64,000 nt of DNA, from contig NZ_JAATJJ010000001.1 in NCBI RefSeq assembly GCF_011927795.1, positions 682,001 to 746,000 on the forward strand, given 5' to 3'. This DNA comes from Saonia flava (lineage in GTDB: Bacteria; Bacteroidota; Bacteroidia; Flavobacteriales; Flavobacteriaceae). Positions 42,607 to 52,077 of the stretch are shown in pieces. Each line of letters opens with the position of its first letter. Within the stretch, counting starts at the first letter, position 1. Under the pieces are notes generated by a model, which saw only the letters and a program-made list of their open reading frames with translations, made no database searches and was not told where the DNA came from. Both the position numbers and the translations under genes were made by a program.

Positions 42607-44100
42607 ATGAAAAGAATTAATATAATACTAGCAGTTTTTACAATTTTCACCTTTTTGTCGTGTGAGGAGGACTTTTTGGAAATTCCCCCAGAAGATTCAC
42701 TTAGTCAAACTATTTTCTTCCAAAAGCAGGGTGATTTTGAGCAGGCCATTAATGCCACCTATGCCCCCTTAAGGGATTTGTATAACATTGGAGGGAATAA
42801 TCAAGGTGCATGGGGAATGGGAGAACTTCCATCTGACAATACATATTACAGATACAATCCTAGCTATAGGGCGGTTCAGGCCGGTGAGAGTATAGCTGAT
42901 TTTTATGTAAATGATGGAAATGCAACCATTGAAAATAAATACACTATCAACTACTTGATCATAGCCAGGGCAAATCAAATACTTGATTTAATTGACGATG
43001 TTGAGTTTGAGGATGATTCTATGAGGGATAATATCAAAGGGCAAGCGTATTTTTTAAGAGCGTTGTCTTATTTCGACTTGGTTCAGTATTTTGGTTCAGT
43101 TCCGTTACATTTGGTTCCTGCAACAAGTAGAAATGATGCAGCTTTACCCTTATCAACTTCCGAAGAGATACTCGCTCAAATTCTAAATGATGCTAATGAC
43201 GCAGTTTCATTTTTACCTACAAAATCCAATCAAGAAGCAGGTAGGGCAACAAGAGGTTCGGCTCAAATGTTGTTGGCCAATGTAAACCTAGTACAAGAAA
43301 ATTGGAGTGGAGCGGAGTCAGTGTTATCAGATTTGCTTACTTCAGGAGAATATGATCTTTTGGGAAATTATGCCAATGTTTTTGATTTGAATAACAAAAA
43401 TAGTGTTGAGTCTATATTCGAGGTGCAATTTTTGGAGGGAACAGATGGGTTTGCCAGCTCTTTTATGTACTCATGGTTACCAATGCCTTTAACAGCAGAA
43501 CAAGTTGCCACAATATCAGGGGTGACCAATTCTCAAGCATCTAACAACCAGGGATTTAATATCCCCACACCAGACGTTATTGAAAGTTATGAAGACAACG
43601 ATTTAAGAAAAACAGTGTCTATAGATAGTATTGATCTTGATGGTAGATACTATCCCTATATCAATAAATTTTGGCAGCCACACTCCAACCCAGGGTTAAC
43701 TGGTGCTAATTGGCCTGTTTATAGGTTTTCTGAGGCATTATTGTTTTATGCAGAAGCTATTAATGAGCAAGGCCGTCCTGGAGATGCAGAACCATATCTG
43801 AATCAAGTAAGAAATCGAGCGGGACTTGCCCCACTAAACGGATTAAGCCAAGAAAATATGAGACAAGCAATAATGAATGAACGTAGAGTAGAGCTTGCCT
43901 TTGAGAACAAAAGATGGCCAGATCTTGTAAGGACGGGAATGGCTCAATCTGTAATGTCAGATTTTGGAACAAGGGTAAAAGCAAATCCACAAGATTATTA
44001 TTTTCCTGATGGTTTTGCTCCTCCTGCTGCGGCTTTCGGAACTATATATGAGGTATTTCCATTACCAGCGAGTGAAGCATTGTTAAATCCAAATTTTTAA
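42607..44100 (+). CDS. SusD/RagB family glycan-binding lipoprotein
   Basis: Surface lipoprotein that captures substrate at the mouth of SusC. Lipoprotein signal MKRINIILAVFTIFTFLSCE with lipobox Cys19. The start EEDFLEIPPEDSLSQTIFFQ is typical, as are INYLIIARANQILDLIDD, GQAYFLRALSYFDLVQYFG and YRFSEALLFYAEAINEQG with the later RNRAGLAPLNGL and NERRVELAFENKRWPDLVR. The TPR-like helices are intact and length (497) is normal. It lies 11 bases after SusC. A palindromic hairpin follows 60 bases after its stop. Confidence 0.96.
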   Translation: MKRINIILAVFTIFTFLSCEEDFLEIPPEDSLSQTIFFQKQGDFEQAINATYAPLRDLYNIGGNNQGAWGMGELPSDNTYYRYNPSYRAVQAGESIADFYVNDGNATIENKYTINYLIIARANQILDLIDDVEFEDDSMRDNIKGQAYFLRALSYFDLVQYFGSVPLHLVPATSRNDAALPLSTSEEILAQILNDANDAVSFLPTKSNQEAGRATRGSAQMLLANVNLVQENWSGAESVLSDLLTSGEYDLLGNYANVFDLNNKNSVESIFEVQFLEGTDGFASSFMYSWLPMPLTAEQVATISGVTNSQASNNQGFNIPTPDVIESYEDNDLRKTVSIDSIDLDGRYYPYINKFWQPHSNPGLTGANWPVYRFSEALLFYAEAINEQGRPGDAEPYLNQVRNRAGLAPLNGLSQENMRQAIMNERRVELAFENKRWPDLVRTGMAQSVMSDFGTRVKANPQDYYFPDGFAPPAAAFGTIYEVFPLPASEALLNPNF

Positions 44101-44159
44101 TTAGCTTAAATTATATTGGTATTAGTTAGAGTGATTTTAAAAAATGGATGTTTGGCTAT

Positions 44160-44180
44160 CCCGGTATAAATTATACCGGG
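44160..44180 (+). terminator. Palindromic hairpin after SusD
   Basis: CCCGGTAT, loop AAATT, ATACCGGG: an 8-bp perfect stem (extendable) followed by TTAGTTCTTTT. It probably terminates or attenuates the SusCD transcript ahead of the esterase and GH78 genes. An operator role is the alternative because the palindrome is nearly symmetrical. The remainder of the gap to 44375 shows nothing recognisable. Confidence 0.6.
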
Positions 44181-44375
44181 TTAGTTCTTTTGCTAGGTTA
44201 TTTAATTACAAATTTTAATGTAGATTTTAAACAGATGAAAGAAAATAGTAAAAGAATGAAAGTCGTCTTTTGAGAAAATTGATTGGAGCATTAGGAATTG
44301 ACTTTAATATTAGAACTTAATAAGTTTTAGCACTAACAAAAGAATTTGGGAAAAAAGAACGATTTAATTAACACA

Positions 44376-46052
44376 ATGAATACCAGAAGAGAATTTATAA
44401 AAAAAATGGGGGCATGTTCCACATCTCTAATGTTACCAGGTATATTGTTTCCCTTTACTTCTTTCTATGGTAATCGTGGGACCTCAAATTGGGTTACTAC
44501 AGAAATAAATACCGGAAAGATACGAGGAATTCGAAATGATGGGGTTAGTGTGTTTATAGGTATTCCCTATGCCGGAAAAGTCTCTGGAAATAGAAGGTTT
44601 CGCAAACCAGGCGTTATGTCCGCATGGACCGGGATTCGCGATACATATGAACTGGAAGCACCTGCAATACAGGGCCCTAGAAGAGGTGAACCCACTCCAG
44701 CTGAGGATTGTTTGTTTTTGAATGTATGGACACCAGCGAACGATGGAAAAAAACGCCCGGTCATGTTCTACAGCCATGGTGGAGGATTTGTAATTGGATC
44801 AGGAGGTTCTGCAGGGCAAGATGGTTCTAACTTGGCTCGAAATTTTGACGTTGTAGTTGTTGAAACCAATCATCGATTGGGGATGCTCGGTTTCATGTAT
44901 TTGGATGAAGTAGCAGGATCTGAATATGTAGGTTCTGGAAATATGGGATTATTGGACATTGTTGAGGGATTGAAATGGGTTCATGAGAACATTCATGTAT
45001 TTGGGGGAGACCCGAATAATGTTATGATTTTTGGTGAATCTGGAGGAGGTGCCAAGACATCATGTCTCTATGCCATGCCCGATGCAGCTCCTTATTTCAA
45101 TAAGGCTTCCATAGAAAGTGGTCCTGGAGTGCGTATGCTTACTAAAGACATGGCGGCCCAAAATACGGAATATGTTTTGCAAGAATTTGGTCTTACTAAC
45201 AAAACTTGGCGAAAATTACTTGATATTCCAACAGATGAAATTCTAAAAGTACAGGCTAAGGTTCCTTTTACACCTCCGTACCAAGGCAAAAGTACAAATC
45301 AAAAAGCAGCTGATCCTACCCCAGTAGGTTTCGGACCCGTGGTTGACGGAATAGCTCTTCCCTATCATCCTTTTGATCCTATTGCTCCTGATATTTCAAA
45401 AGACAAGCCATTAATGGTAGGGTGGAACGAGGATGAATTTACTTTTTTTATGTGGGAACGCAGAGATACAGAATTTCCAACTCTTGATTTTGATGGTTTG
45501 AAAGTTAGATTGGAATCACAGTTTGGTGAGGATACACCCAAAATTATTGAGACTTATAGAGACTCACTTCCAAATGCATCACCTGCCGATATTTACATAG
45601 CTGTTTCTTCGATTACAATGATAGGTTTGGGCTCTGTTGAAATTGCCCAACGCAAATTGGAACAAGGAGGGGCACCCGTATATCTTTACAATTTTGGTTA
45701 TAAGTCGGAAGTTAAGATACCAGGAACTGATTACGCAATGGGAACACCCCATGCTATGGATATTTCATTTAAGTTCAATAATGAAATACCCCCAAAAGAG
45801 GGCGAACCTGATAGACCAAGTTTTTTTGGTGGTGGAAGACCTGAGCGTTTTCAAGCTTCACATAACATGGCGGCATTATGGACAAGTTTTGCAAAAAATG
45901 GACGTCCGTTAGTAAAAGAGTTGCCAGAATGGCCTGCCTATAGTCTGTCCAACAAGGCAACTATGCGTATAGATGCCCAGTGTGAAATAATTAAAAACCG
46001 TTATGCCAAGGAATTGGAAATGTGGACTGAAATAGGAAGGCTTAATGAATGA
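44376..46052 (+). CDS. Tat-exported type-B carboxylesterase (fourth of four)
   Basis: PF00135 esterase. The frame opens at a TTG at 44346, but ATG 44376 gives MNTRREFIKKMGACSTSLML, a twin-arginine signal (RREFIKK). The three other carboxylesterases here have Sec signals. Conserved AEDCLFLNVWTP (about residues 109-120), oxyanion YSHGGGF (132-138) and nucleophile Ser222 in IFGESGGGAKTSC. The His is probably in GTPHAMDISFKF. The GGGAK elbow links it to the esterase at 23086. It precedes the second GH78 gene by 45 bases, so the pair repeats the GH78-esterase neighbourhood seen at 19-24 kb. Substrate unknown. Confidence 0.9.
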   Translation: MNTRREFIKKMGACSTSLMLPGILFPFTSFYGNRGTSNWVTTEINTGKIRGIRNDGVSVFIGIPYAGKVSGNRRFRKPGVMSAWTGIRDTYELEAPAIQGPRRGEPTPAEDCLFLNVWTPANDGKKRPVMFYSHGGGFVIGSGGSAGQDGSNLARNFDVVVVETNHRLGMLGFMYLDEVAGSEYVGSGNMGLLDIVEGLKWVHENIHVFGGDPNNVMIFGESGGGAKTSCLYAMPDAAPYFNKASIESGPGVRMLTKDMAAQNTEYVLQEFGLTNKTWRKLLDIPTDEILKVQAKVPFTPPYQGKSTNQKAADPTPVGFGPVVDGIALPYHPFDPIAPDISKDKPLMVGWNEDEFTFFMWERRDTEFPTLDFDGLKVRLESQFGEDTPKIIETYRDSLPNASPADIYIAVSSITMIGLGSVEIAQRKLEQGGAPVYLYNFGYKSEVKIPGTDYAMGTPHAMDISFKFNNEIPPKEGEPDRPSFFGGGRPERFQASHNMAALWTSFAKNGRPLVKELPEWPAYSLSNKATMRIDAQCEIIKNRYAKELEMWTEIGRLNE

Positions 46053-46097
46053 AAATAAAAGCGAGAAATAAATATTAAACCGATAAATCTATTGAAC

Positions 46098-48449
46098 ATG
46101 AAAAAATTAATAATATTGATTATTGGCCTCGTTGCCTTTAACATCTCTGCCCAATTTGGTACCCCATCTGGACAAATGGAGTGGAAAGCAAGTTGGATTA
46201 CATTGGGCGAAGCAAATAATGAAGAAGCTGGCTTATATCTTTTTCGAAAATCCATTCAACTGGAGTCGGTACCTCAAACATTCAAAGTGCATTTATCCGC
46301 AGATAATAAATATAAGCTGTTCGTCAACGAAAAATTAGTGTCGGTTGGTCCTAATTGGGGAGACATCAAAAACTGGAACTATCAAACCATGGATTTGGCG
46401 CCCTATCTTAAGCGGGGAAAAAATACACTTGCAGTTAAGGTATGGAATGAGGCGGAATTGAGGCCCGTGGCTCAATTTTCATATAAGACAGCATTGATTA
46501 TGCAAGGAGATGACGAAGTAAGCAATGTTTTAGATACCAATACGAGTTGGAAAGTTATTGAAGATAAAAGCTACATACCCTTGGCGCAGAATGTTCCAGG
46601 CTATTATGCTGCTGGAGCAGGAGATTTTATAGATTTCAATAAATCAGTTGGAAATTGGAAAAGTCAAGATTTTGATGATAGTACATGGAAATTGGCAAAA
46701 TCGGTCTTTGAAACTGAAGCTAGGGGCTTTGGGTTTCGTCAACGTGATGGTTGGAATTTAGTGCCGTCCATTTTACCGGAAATGGAATTGACCAAGGAAA
46801 GGTTAGAAACTGTGCGTAAGACAGAAGGAGTGAAAGTCCCATCCTCTTTTCCAAAAGAACCGGCATCAATTAAAATAGATGCAAATTCCAATATAAAGAT
46901 TTTGTTAGATCAAGAACATTTGACCAATGCATACCTTACGTTGTTGTTCAGCAAAGGAAAAAACAGCGAAATCACAATTTCCTATGCAGAAGGCCTTCAC
47001 GACAGTGAGGGTGCCAAGAATAACCGAAACGAAATTGAGGGAAAAACTATAATAGGAAGAAGGGATAGTATTATCTCCAATGGTTTTGATAATCAGGAAT
47101 ACACGACACTTACTTATAGGACGTATAGATATGTTGAACTTAACGTTAAGACCAAAAATGAACCATTGTTCATTAATGATATTTACGGTACATTTACGGG
47201 TTATCCTTTTCAAATGAAAGCCAACTTGGTATCTGATAGAAAGGAACTTGCAGATATAATGGAAATTGGTTGGCGCACTGCACGACTTTGTGCTGTGGAC
47301 ACCTATATGGATTGTCCCTACTATGAGAGGCTACAATACGTTGGGGATACACGTATTCAACATTTTGTTTCCTTCTATAATAGTGGGGATGATAGATTGA
47401 TTAAGAATACAATTAATCTGTTAGATTATTCGCGGCAACCAGATGGATATACCCTGAGTAGATATCCCGATCGTCAAAACCAAGTAATCCCAACATACGC
47501 TTTGTGGTACGTTAGTATGTTGTATGATTATATGATGTATGGCAATGATTCTGATTTTCTAAAGGAAAAACTTATGGGGTCACGACAGGTATTGAACTAT
47601 TTTATCACATATCTTGATAAGGACGGGTCTTTAAAAAATGTTCCAGGTTGGAACTACACGGATTGGGTGCCAGAATGGAACTTTGGTATGGCACCAATGG
47701 CTGAGGACGGATCATCATCAGCTTTAGACCTCCAAATGCTACATGCATTACAATCAGGGATTGCGCTTGAAAAAGAGTTGGGAAGAAACGAGTTTGTAGC
47801 CTTATATTCCGAAATGGCAAAGCAATTGGCCCTAACCATTAAAAACAAATATTGGGATAGTTCCAAACAACTATTTGCAGATACACCAGCAAAAGATAAG
47901 TTTTCTCAGCATTCCAATTCTTTGGCAATTTTGGCAGGCATTGTAGATGATGATACTAAAAAAGCTATAGGTCAATCTCTTTTAGAAGATAGTTCGTTGG
48001 CACCAGCATCTATTTATTTTAAATACTACCTACACTTGGCATTAAATGAAGCCGGCTATGGAGACCAGTATCTGAATTGGTTAGATATATGGAGGAAAAA
48101 TATGGAACTAGGACTTACTACTTGGGGAGAAACATCTCAAGTAGAAAATACACGTTCTGATTGCCATGCATGGGGATCAAGCCCTAATATTGAATTCTTC
48201 AGAATTCTTTTGGGAATCGAAAGTGCATCGCCCAATTTTAAGACTGTCAAAATTGAACCACATTTAGGAAATATTGAAAAAATAGGTGGAGAGATACCTC
48301 ATCCATCCGGAATGATTTCTGTGGATTACAAAAAATCAAGAAAAAAACTAAAAGCAACTATTAATTTACCTTCTGGGACTTCTGGGACTTTTGTTTGGGA
48401 AGGTAAAAATTATGATTTAAAGGAAGGTGAAAACACTTTTGAGATATAA
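46098..48449 (+). CDS. GH78 alpha-L-rhamnosidase (second, shorter type)
   Basis: Secreted rhamnosidase-like enzyme of about 783 residues. ATG 46098 gives the signal peptide MKKLIILIIGLVAFNISAQ; the frame opens two codons earlier at a TTG. Residues about 25-200 are the N-terminal beta-sandwich (FKVHLSADNKYKLFVNEKLV, YLKRGKNTLAVKVWNEAE). The catalytic (alpha/alpha)6 domain carries DTYMDCPYYERLQYVGDTRI, the form of the acid motif seen in the shorter GH78 enzymes, and LTTWGETSQVENTRSDCHAW near residue 680. A C-terminal beta-sandwich follows (FKTVKIEPHLGNIEKIGGEI). It differs strongly from the GH78 at 19416 in length and motif, so the two probably cut different linkages. Confidence 0.9.
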   Translation: MKKLIILIIGLVAFNISAQFGTPSGQMEWKASWITLGEANNEEAGLYLFRKSIQLESVPQTFKVHLSADNKYKLFVNEKLVSVGPNWGDIKNWNYQTMDLAPYLKRGKNTLAVKVWNEAELRPVAQFSYKTALIMQGDDEVSNVLDTNTSWKVIEDKSYIPLAQNVPGYYAAGAGDFIDFNKSVGNWKSQDFDDSTWKLAKSVFETEARGFGFRQRDGWNLVPSILPEMELTKERLETVRKTEGVKVPSSFPKEPASIKIDANSNIKILLDQEHLTNAYLTLLFSKGKNSEITISYAEGLHDSEGAKNNRNEIEGKTIIGRRDSIISNGFDNQEYTTLTYRTYRYVELNVKTKNEPLFINDIYGTFTGYPFQMKANLVSDRKELADIMEIGWRTARLCAVDTYMDCPYYERLQYVGDTRIQHFVSFYNSGDDRLIKNTINLLDYSRQPDGYTLSRYPDRQNQVIPTYALWYVSMLYDYMMYGNDSDFLKEKLMGSRQVLNYFITYLDKDGSLKNVPGWNYTDWVPEWNFGMAPMAEDGSSSALDLQMLHALQSGIALEKELGRNEFVALYSEMAKQLALTIKNKYWDSSKQLFADTPAKDKFSQHSNSLAILAGIVDDDTKKAIGQSLLEDSSLAPASIYFKYYLHLALNEAGYGDQYLNWLDIWRKNMELGLTTWGETSQVENTRSDCHAWGSSPNIEFFRILLGIESASPNFKTVKIEPHLGNIEKIGGEIPHPSGMISVDYKKSRKKLKATINLPSGTSGTFVWEGKNYDLKEGENTFEI

Positions 48450-48479
48450 ACTAAATATTAAAATTTAGAACAAAAAAAA

Positions 48480-48873
48480 ATGAAAAGACACACTATAATA
48501 TTGTTCTTCTTGCTCTCTACCTACATGTTTTTTTCACAGTTTGGACCTATGGGACCCTAGAGCAAGGTAGCTCCTGATGTTTTAAAAGTTGCTCTTTCCA
48601 GCGACTTCTTCAAAGCAAAAAAAAGAAAACACCCTAAAGGTTTTCAGTATAGGCATCATTAACTTTGAAGCAGTTAATGATGCTGATTTTTTCGATGCTG
48701 CCAATCTCAGTTCAATCAATTTTAATTCCATATCATACAAGAATACGGGTGAAAAAACATTTAAATTAACTGGAAATTTTACTAGGAAAGGAGTGACCAA
48801 TGAGATTACATTGGACACTAAGCTTAATGGTATTATTATAGATAAACGTTGTGAAAAAATTATTGATTTTTAA
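48480..48873 (+). pseudogene. Decayed YceI-like gene
   Basis: A signal-peptide-like start at 48480 (MKRHTIILFFLLSTYMFFSQ) runs into a TAG stop after 26 codons. From about 48589 another frame encodes DADFFDAANLSSINFNSISY followed by KNTGEKTFKLTGNFTRKGVT and NEITLDTKLNGIIIDKR. This closely follows the middle of the intact YceI at 30055 (SADFFDAETYPSISFKSTSY, KTGEKTFKVKGDLTMHGVT, NEITLDGKVNGII). The N-terminal half and the C-terminal strand are missing, and the frame ends at 48873. It is therefore a truncated, frame-disrupted copy just after the second GH78 gene. The first 26 codons could belong to a different lost gene fused by deletion. Confidence 0.72.
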
Positions 48874-48941
48874 TATCAATATTCCAATAATTATCCCAAT
48901 GGTTTTACCATATTCCTCTACCTCATTGCAAATATATTATA

Positions 48942-49610
48942 TTATCCCTCTATTTTTCTTCCATCCAATAAGTTAATAATCCGTGAGCCATACCCTGCAT
49001 TTTTTTCAGAGTGTGTTACTTGGATTACTGTGACCCCTTCACTATTTAATTGTTTAAAGATTTCCATAATCTCCTCTCCTTGCTGGGAGTTTAAATTTCC
49101 TGTAGGTTCATCTGCCAAAATAAGCTTAGGTTTTCCTATCAAGGCCCTGGCCACTCCCACCAATTGTTGTTGACCTCCACTTAATTGAGTTGGAAATAAA
49201 TCCTTTTTACCCACAATATTAAATCGGTCCAACATATCCGCAACTACTGCCTTTCGTTCAGAGGATTTCATGTTTTTATATAAAAGTGGCATTTCCAAAT
49301 TTTCATAAACCGTAAGTTCATCTATTAAATGATACGCCTGAAAAACAAAACCTATGTACTGCTTGTACAAATTGGCCCGGTGTTTTTCTTTAAGCGTGTG
49401 CACCGATTCATCCATAAAATTATATTCTCCTTCGTCAAAAGCATCCAACATTCCAATGACATTTAATAAAGTTGATTTTCCTGAACCCGATGGTCCCATT
49501 ATGGAGATAAATTCTCCTTCTTCTACTTCAAGGTTTATATCTTTTAACAAGAAGACACGTTGCCCCCCTGAATTTACCCATTTAAAAATATTATTTAGTT
49601 GTAGTAGCAT
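48942..49610 (-). CDS. ABC transporter ATP-binding protein (MacB/LolD type)
   Basis: Cytoplasmic ATPase of 222 residues for the FtsX-type permeases upstream. Walker A GPSGSGKST is at residues 39-47, Q-loop FVFQAYHL near 88-95, signature LSGGQQQ at 143-149, Walker B LILADEPTGN at 163-172, and the H-loop His in VTHSEKN. The family serves mechanotransmission-type ABC systems (MacB, LolCDE, FtsEX) which move lipoproteins, peptides or toxins or transmit signals rather than import. It is last in a leftward array with six permease genes and is the only ATPase of the array in the window. Confidence 0.92.
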   Translation of the reverse strand: MLLQLNNIFKWVNSGGQRVFLLKDINLEVEEGEFISIMGPSGSGKSTLLNVIGMLDAFDEGEYNFMDESVHTLKEKHRANLYKQYIGFVFQAYHLIDELTVYENLEMPLLYKNMKSSERKAVVADMLDRFNIVGKKDLFPTQLSGGQQQLVGVARALIGKPKLILADEPTGNLNSQQGEEIMEIFKQLNSEGVTVIQVTHSEKNAGYGSRIINLLDGRKIEG

Positions 49611-49641
49611 TTTTTTAGTATTAAGTAATTAGTCTTATTTT

Positions 49642-52056
49642 TTATTCTGTTCGTAAACTTTTTACAGGGTTTTGTAATGCGGCTTTTACGGTTTTACTCC
49701 CGACGGTAAATATCGCAATAACCATTGCCAAAATGCCCGCTGCTGCAAAAAACCAAACAGTTAAATTAATTTTAAAGGCATAATTTTCAAGCCATACTTT
49801 CATGAACCACCATGCTATTGGTGAGGCAATTAAAAAGGAAATGAAAACCAATTTTAGAAAATCTTTTGTAAGCAATACGGTAACCGACGTTACGCTAGCA
49901 CCCAATACTTTTCGGACTCCAATTTCTTTAGTTCGTTGCGCCACAATCAGCATTGACATTGCAAAAAGTCCAATGCAGCTAAGAGCAATAGCAATGACCG
50001 AACCACTAGTAATCATTGTGGCCATTCTTTTTTCCCGGCCAAATGTACGGTCAACATTTTCATCTAAAAACGATCCTAAAAAGTCAGCTTGTGGTTCTAT
50101 TTTTTTCCAAGCCCGTTCTACATCATTAAATGATTTAGCCATATTTTCAGATGAAATTTTAACAAAACCGTAGTATAGACCCGAATTTCGATCTAAGAAA
50201 AAAGTCAAAGGTTCAATGGCTCTTGAAATATCTTGAAAGTTATAATCCTTTACTACGCCTATTATTGGTGATCGAAGACTATCACTCATTGGAAGGAAAG
50301 CGCTCAAAGGATCGGCTTCGCCTAATTCTTTTGCCATACTTTCATTAATAATTACGGCTTGGACGTCCCCTGGGTAGTTTTTATCAAATGATCGACCCTG
50401 AATGAGTTCAAGGCCTAAGGTCTCTAAATAATCATAATCGACGGTAACGGCATTTGTACGAACGCCTCTGCCCTGATAATCAAAACCCCAGACACTAGTA
50501 AACTGACTTCCATCTTTGCCTCTGCCCAAGTTATTGTCAGCAGCAGTTACGCTCAGTATATTTGGATTACCAGCAAGTTCGTTTCGCAATAATTGAATGG
50601 CTTCATAACTGTTCTTTTTGCCATCAATAGGAAAAGAAAGCACTTGTTCTTTATTAAACCCTAAGTCCATATTACGCATAAAAAATACTTGACTCCATAA
50701 AACTAATGTTCCGCTGATCAATAAAATAGCAATCCCAAATTGAACTACCATCAAAATATTTCGCACACGGTTACTGCCCGAAGTTTCTAACTTCCCTTTC
50801 AATGATTGAATTGTGCCCAAACGACTCAATAGTAGTGCAGGATAGCCCCCAACTACCAACGTTATCAGAAGTACCATTACTAAAAAACCTAGAATGACCT
50901 TAGAAGAGGTCATAATTTCTAAAGAAATGTTGGTACGGAAAACTGTTTTAAAATCATCAATAAACAAAACACTCAAAAGAATTCCTATGCTCACCGATGC
51001 TATAAACACAAATAAGCTTTCACTCCAGAATTGAAAGAATAGCTGCTTTTGGCGAGCACCTAAGGTCTTACGCATTCCTATTTCCTTAAGTCGTTGTGCG
51101 CTTTTTGCTATACTCATATTAATAAAGTTCACACAAGCAATAAATAGAATAAGAAATGCAACACCTAATATTAAATAAGGTACAACGCGACTAACCTGAG
51201 CATAGCCTTTTCTAAAACTGGTAAAATGAACATCTTTCAGCGGCAATAATTTCAATTGCAGGAACAATCCATCGACATCAGCTACTGCGCCATCACGTTT
51301 TAAGTTATCAATGCCTTCTTGGTAATGTAATTCTACAAAGGAACGTGTATTTTGTTCAAATTGCTGTGGCGAGACCCCATCCTGTAATTTGAGGTAAACC
51401 TGATGATATTGTGAGTTCCAAGTTTCCATACTTTCAGCGTAGCCAGCATGGTTCTCAAAAGGAATTGCCATATCAAATTCTAGGGTGTTTTGAGCATTAT
51501 TATCTGCAACTATAGACGCTACAGTAAAAGGCACTTCTTTATTATCTATTAGAATATTAACAATTTGGCCTACTGCCTCAGTACTACCAAAAAGCATATT
51601 GGCAGTATTTTCGCTGACCACCACCGACTTCTTATCATGTAAAGGATTGTTCTCAATACCTTTTAAAGCCGGAAACGTAAACATTTCAAAAAAATCGCTA
51701 TCCACCCAAACCGCATCAAGGTTGATTTCTTTATCCTTATAAGTAGTCAAGGCTTCCTGTTCAAGAAATCGGGTGATTTTATCTATTCCAGGTACTTCTG
51801 ATTGCAAGGCCTCTGCAAACGGAGCTGCTTGACTTGTACCTGCTTCTGGGCCTTTCGGAGTTTGTTGAGTAACATAAGTCTGATAAATTCGATCTCCATT
51901 TTCATGAATGCTGTTATAAGAAAGGTCATAAAAAGCGGCCATTGACAGTAAAATGGCAACTCCAAAGGCTACTGAAAGTCCAATTACATTGATAAGTGTA
52001 AAGGTTTTATCTTTCATTAAATTTCTCCAGGCAATTTTTAAATAGTTCTTTATCAT
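49642..52056 (-). CDS. ABC transporter permease, MacB/FtsX type (array member 1, nearest the ATPase)
   Basis: Inner-membrane permease of 804 residues with two FtsX-type halves. It starts MIKNYLKIAWRNLMKDKTFT, the array's shared N-terminus. After TM1 (LINVIGLSVAFGVAILLSMA) a large periplasmic MacB-like domain follows, then three helices near residues 285-430 (FLILFIACVNFINMSIAKSA), a second periplasmic part, and three C-terminal helices. RTKEIGVRKVLGAS marks the coupling helix region of the second half, and the chain ends ALQNPVKSLRTE. It lies 31 bases upstream of the ATPase gene. Substrate is unknown. Confidence 0.9.
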   Translation of the reverse strand: MIKNYLKIAWRNLMKDKTFTLINVIGLSVAFGVAILLSMAAFYDLSYNSIHENGDRIYQTYVTQQTPKGPEAGTSQAAPFAEALQSEVPGIDKITRFLEQEALTTYKDKEINLDAVWVDSDFFEMFTFPALKGIENNPLHDKKSVVVSENTANMLFGSTEAVGQIVNILIDNKEVPFTVASIVADNNAQNTLEFDMAIPFENHAGYAESMETWNSQYHQVYLKLQDGVSPQQFEQNTRSFVELHYQEGIDNLKRDGAVADVDGLFLQLKLLPLKDVHFTSFRKGYAQVSRVVPYLILGVAFLILFIACVNFINMSIAKSAQRLKEIGMRKTLGARQKQLFFQFWSESLFVFIASVSIGILLSVLFIDDFKTVFRTNISLEIMTSSKVILGFLVMVLLITLVVGGYPALLLSRLGTIQSLKGKLETSGSNRVRNILMVVQFGIAILLISGTLVLWSQVFFMRNMDLGFNKEQVLSFPIDGKKNSYEAIQLLRNELAGNPNILSVTAADNNLGRGKDGSQFTSVWGFDYQGRGVRTNAVTVDYDYLETLGLELIQGRSFDKNYPGDVQAVIINESMAKELGEADPLSAFLPMSDSLRSPIIGVVKDYNFQDISRAIEPLTFFLDRNSGLYYGFVKISSENMAKSFNDVERAWKKIEPQADFLGSFLDENVDRTFGREKRMATMITSGSVIAIALSCIGLFAMSMLIVAQRTKEIGVRKVLGASVTSVTVLLTKDFLKLVFISFLIASPIAWWFMKVWLENYAFKINLTVWFFAAAGILAMVIAIFTVGSKTVKAALQNPVKSLRTE

Positions 52057-52077
52057 GATTCTCGCATTTTGATTGGT

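Noticed and set aside
48929-48936. Minus-strand TATATTTG suggesting a promoter antisense to the YceI remnant
   Set aside because: It lies downstream of the ABC ATPase gene, lacks a well-spaced TTG and leads to no gene; probably chance in AT-rich sequence.
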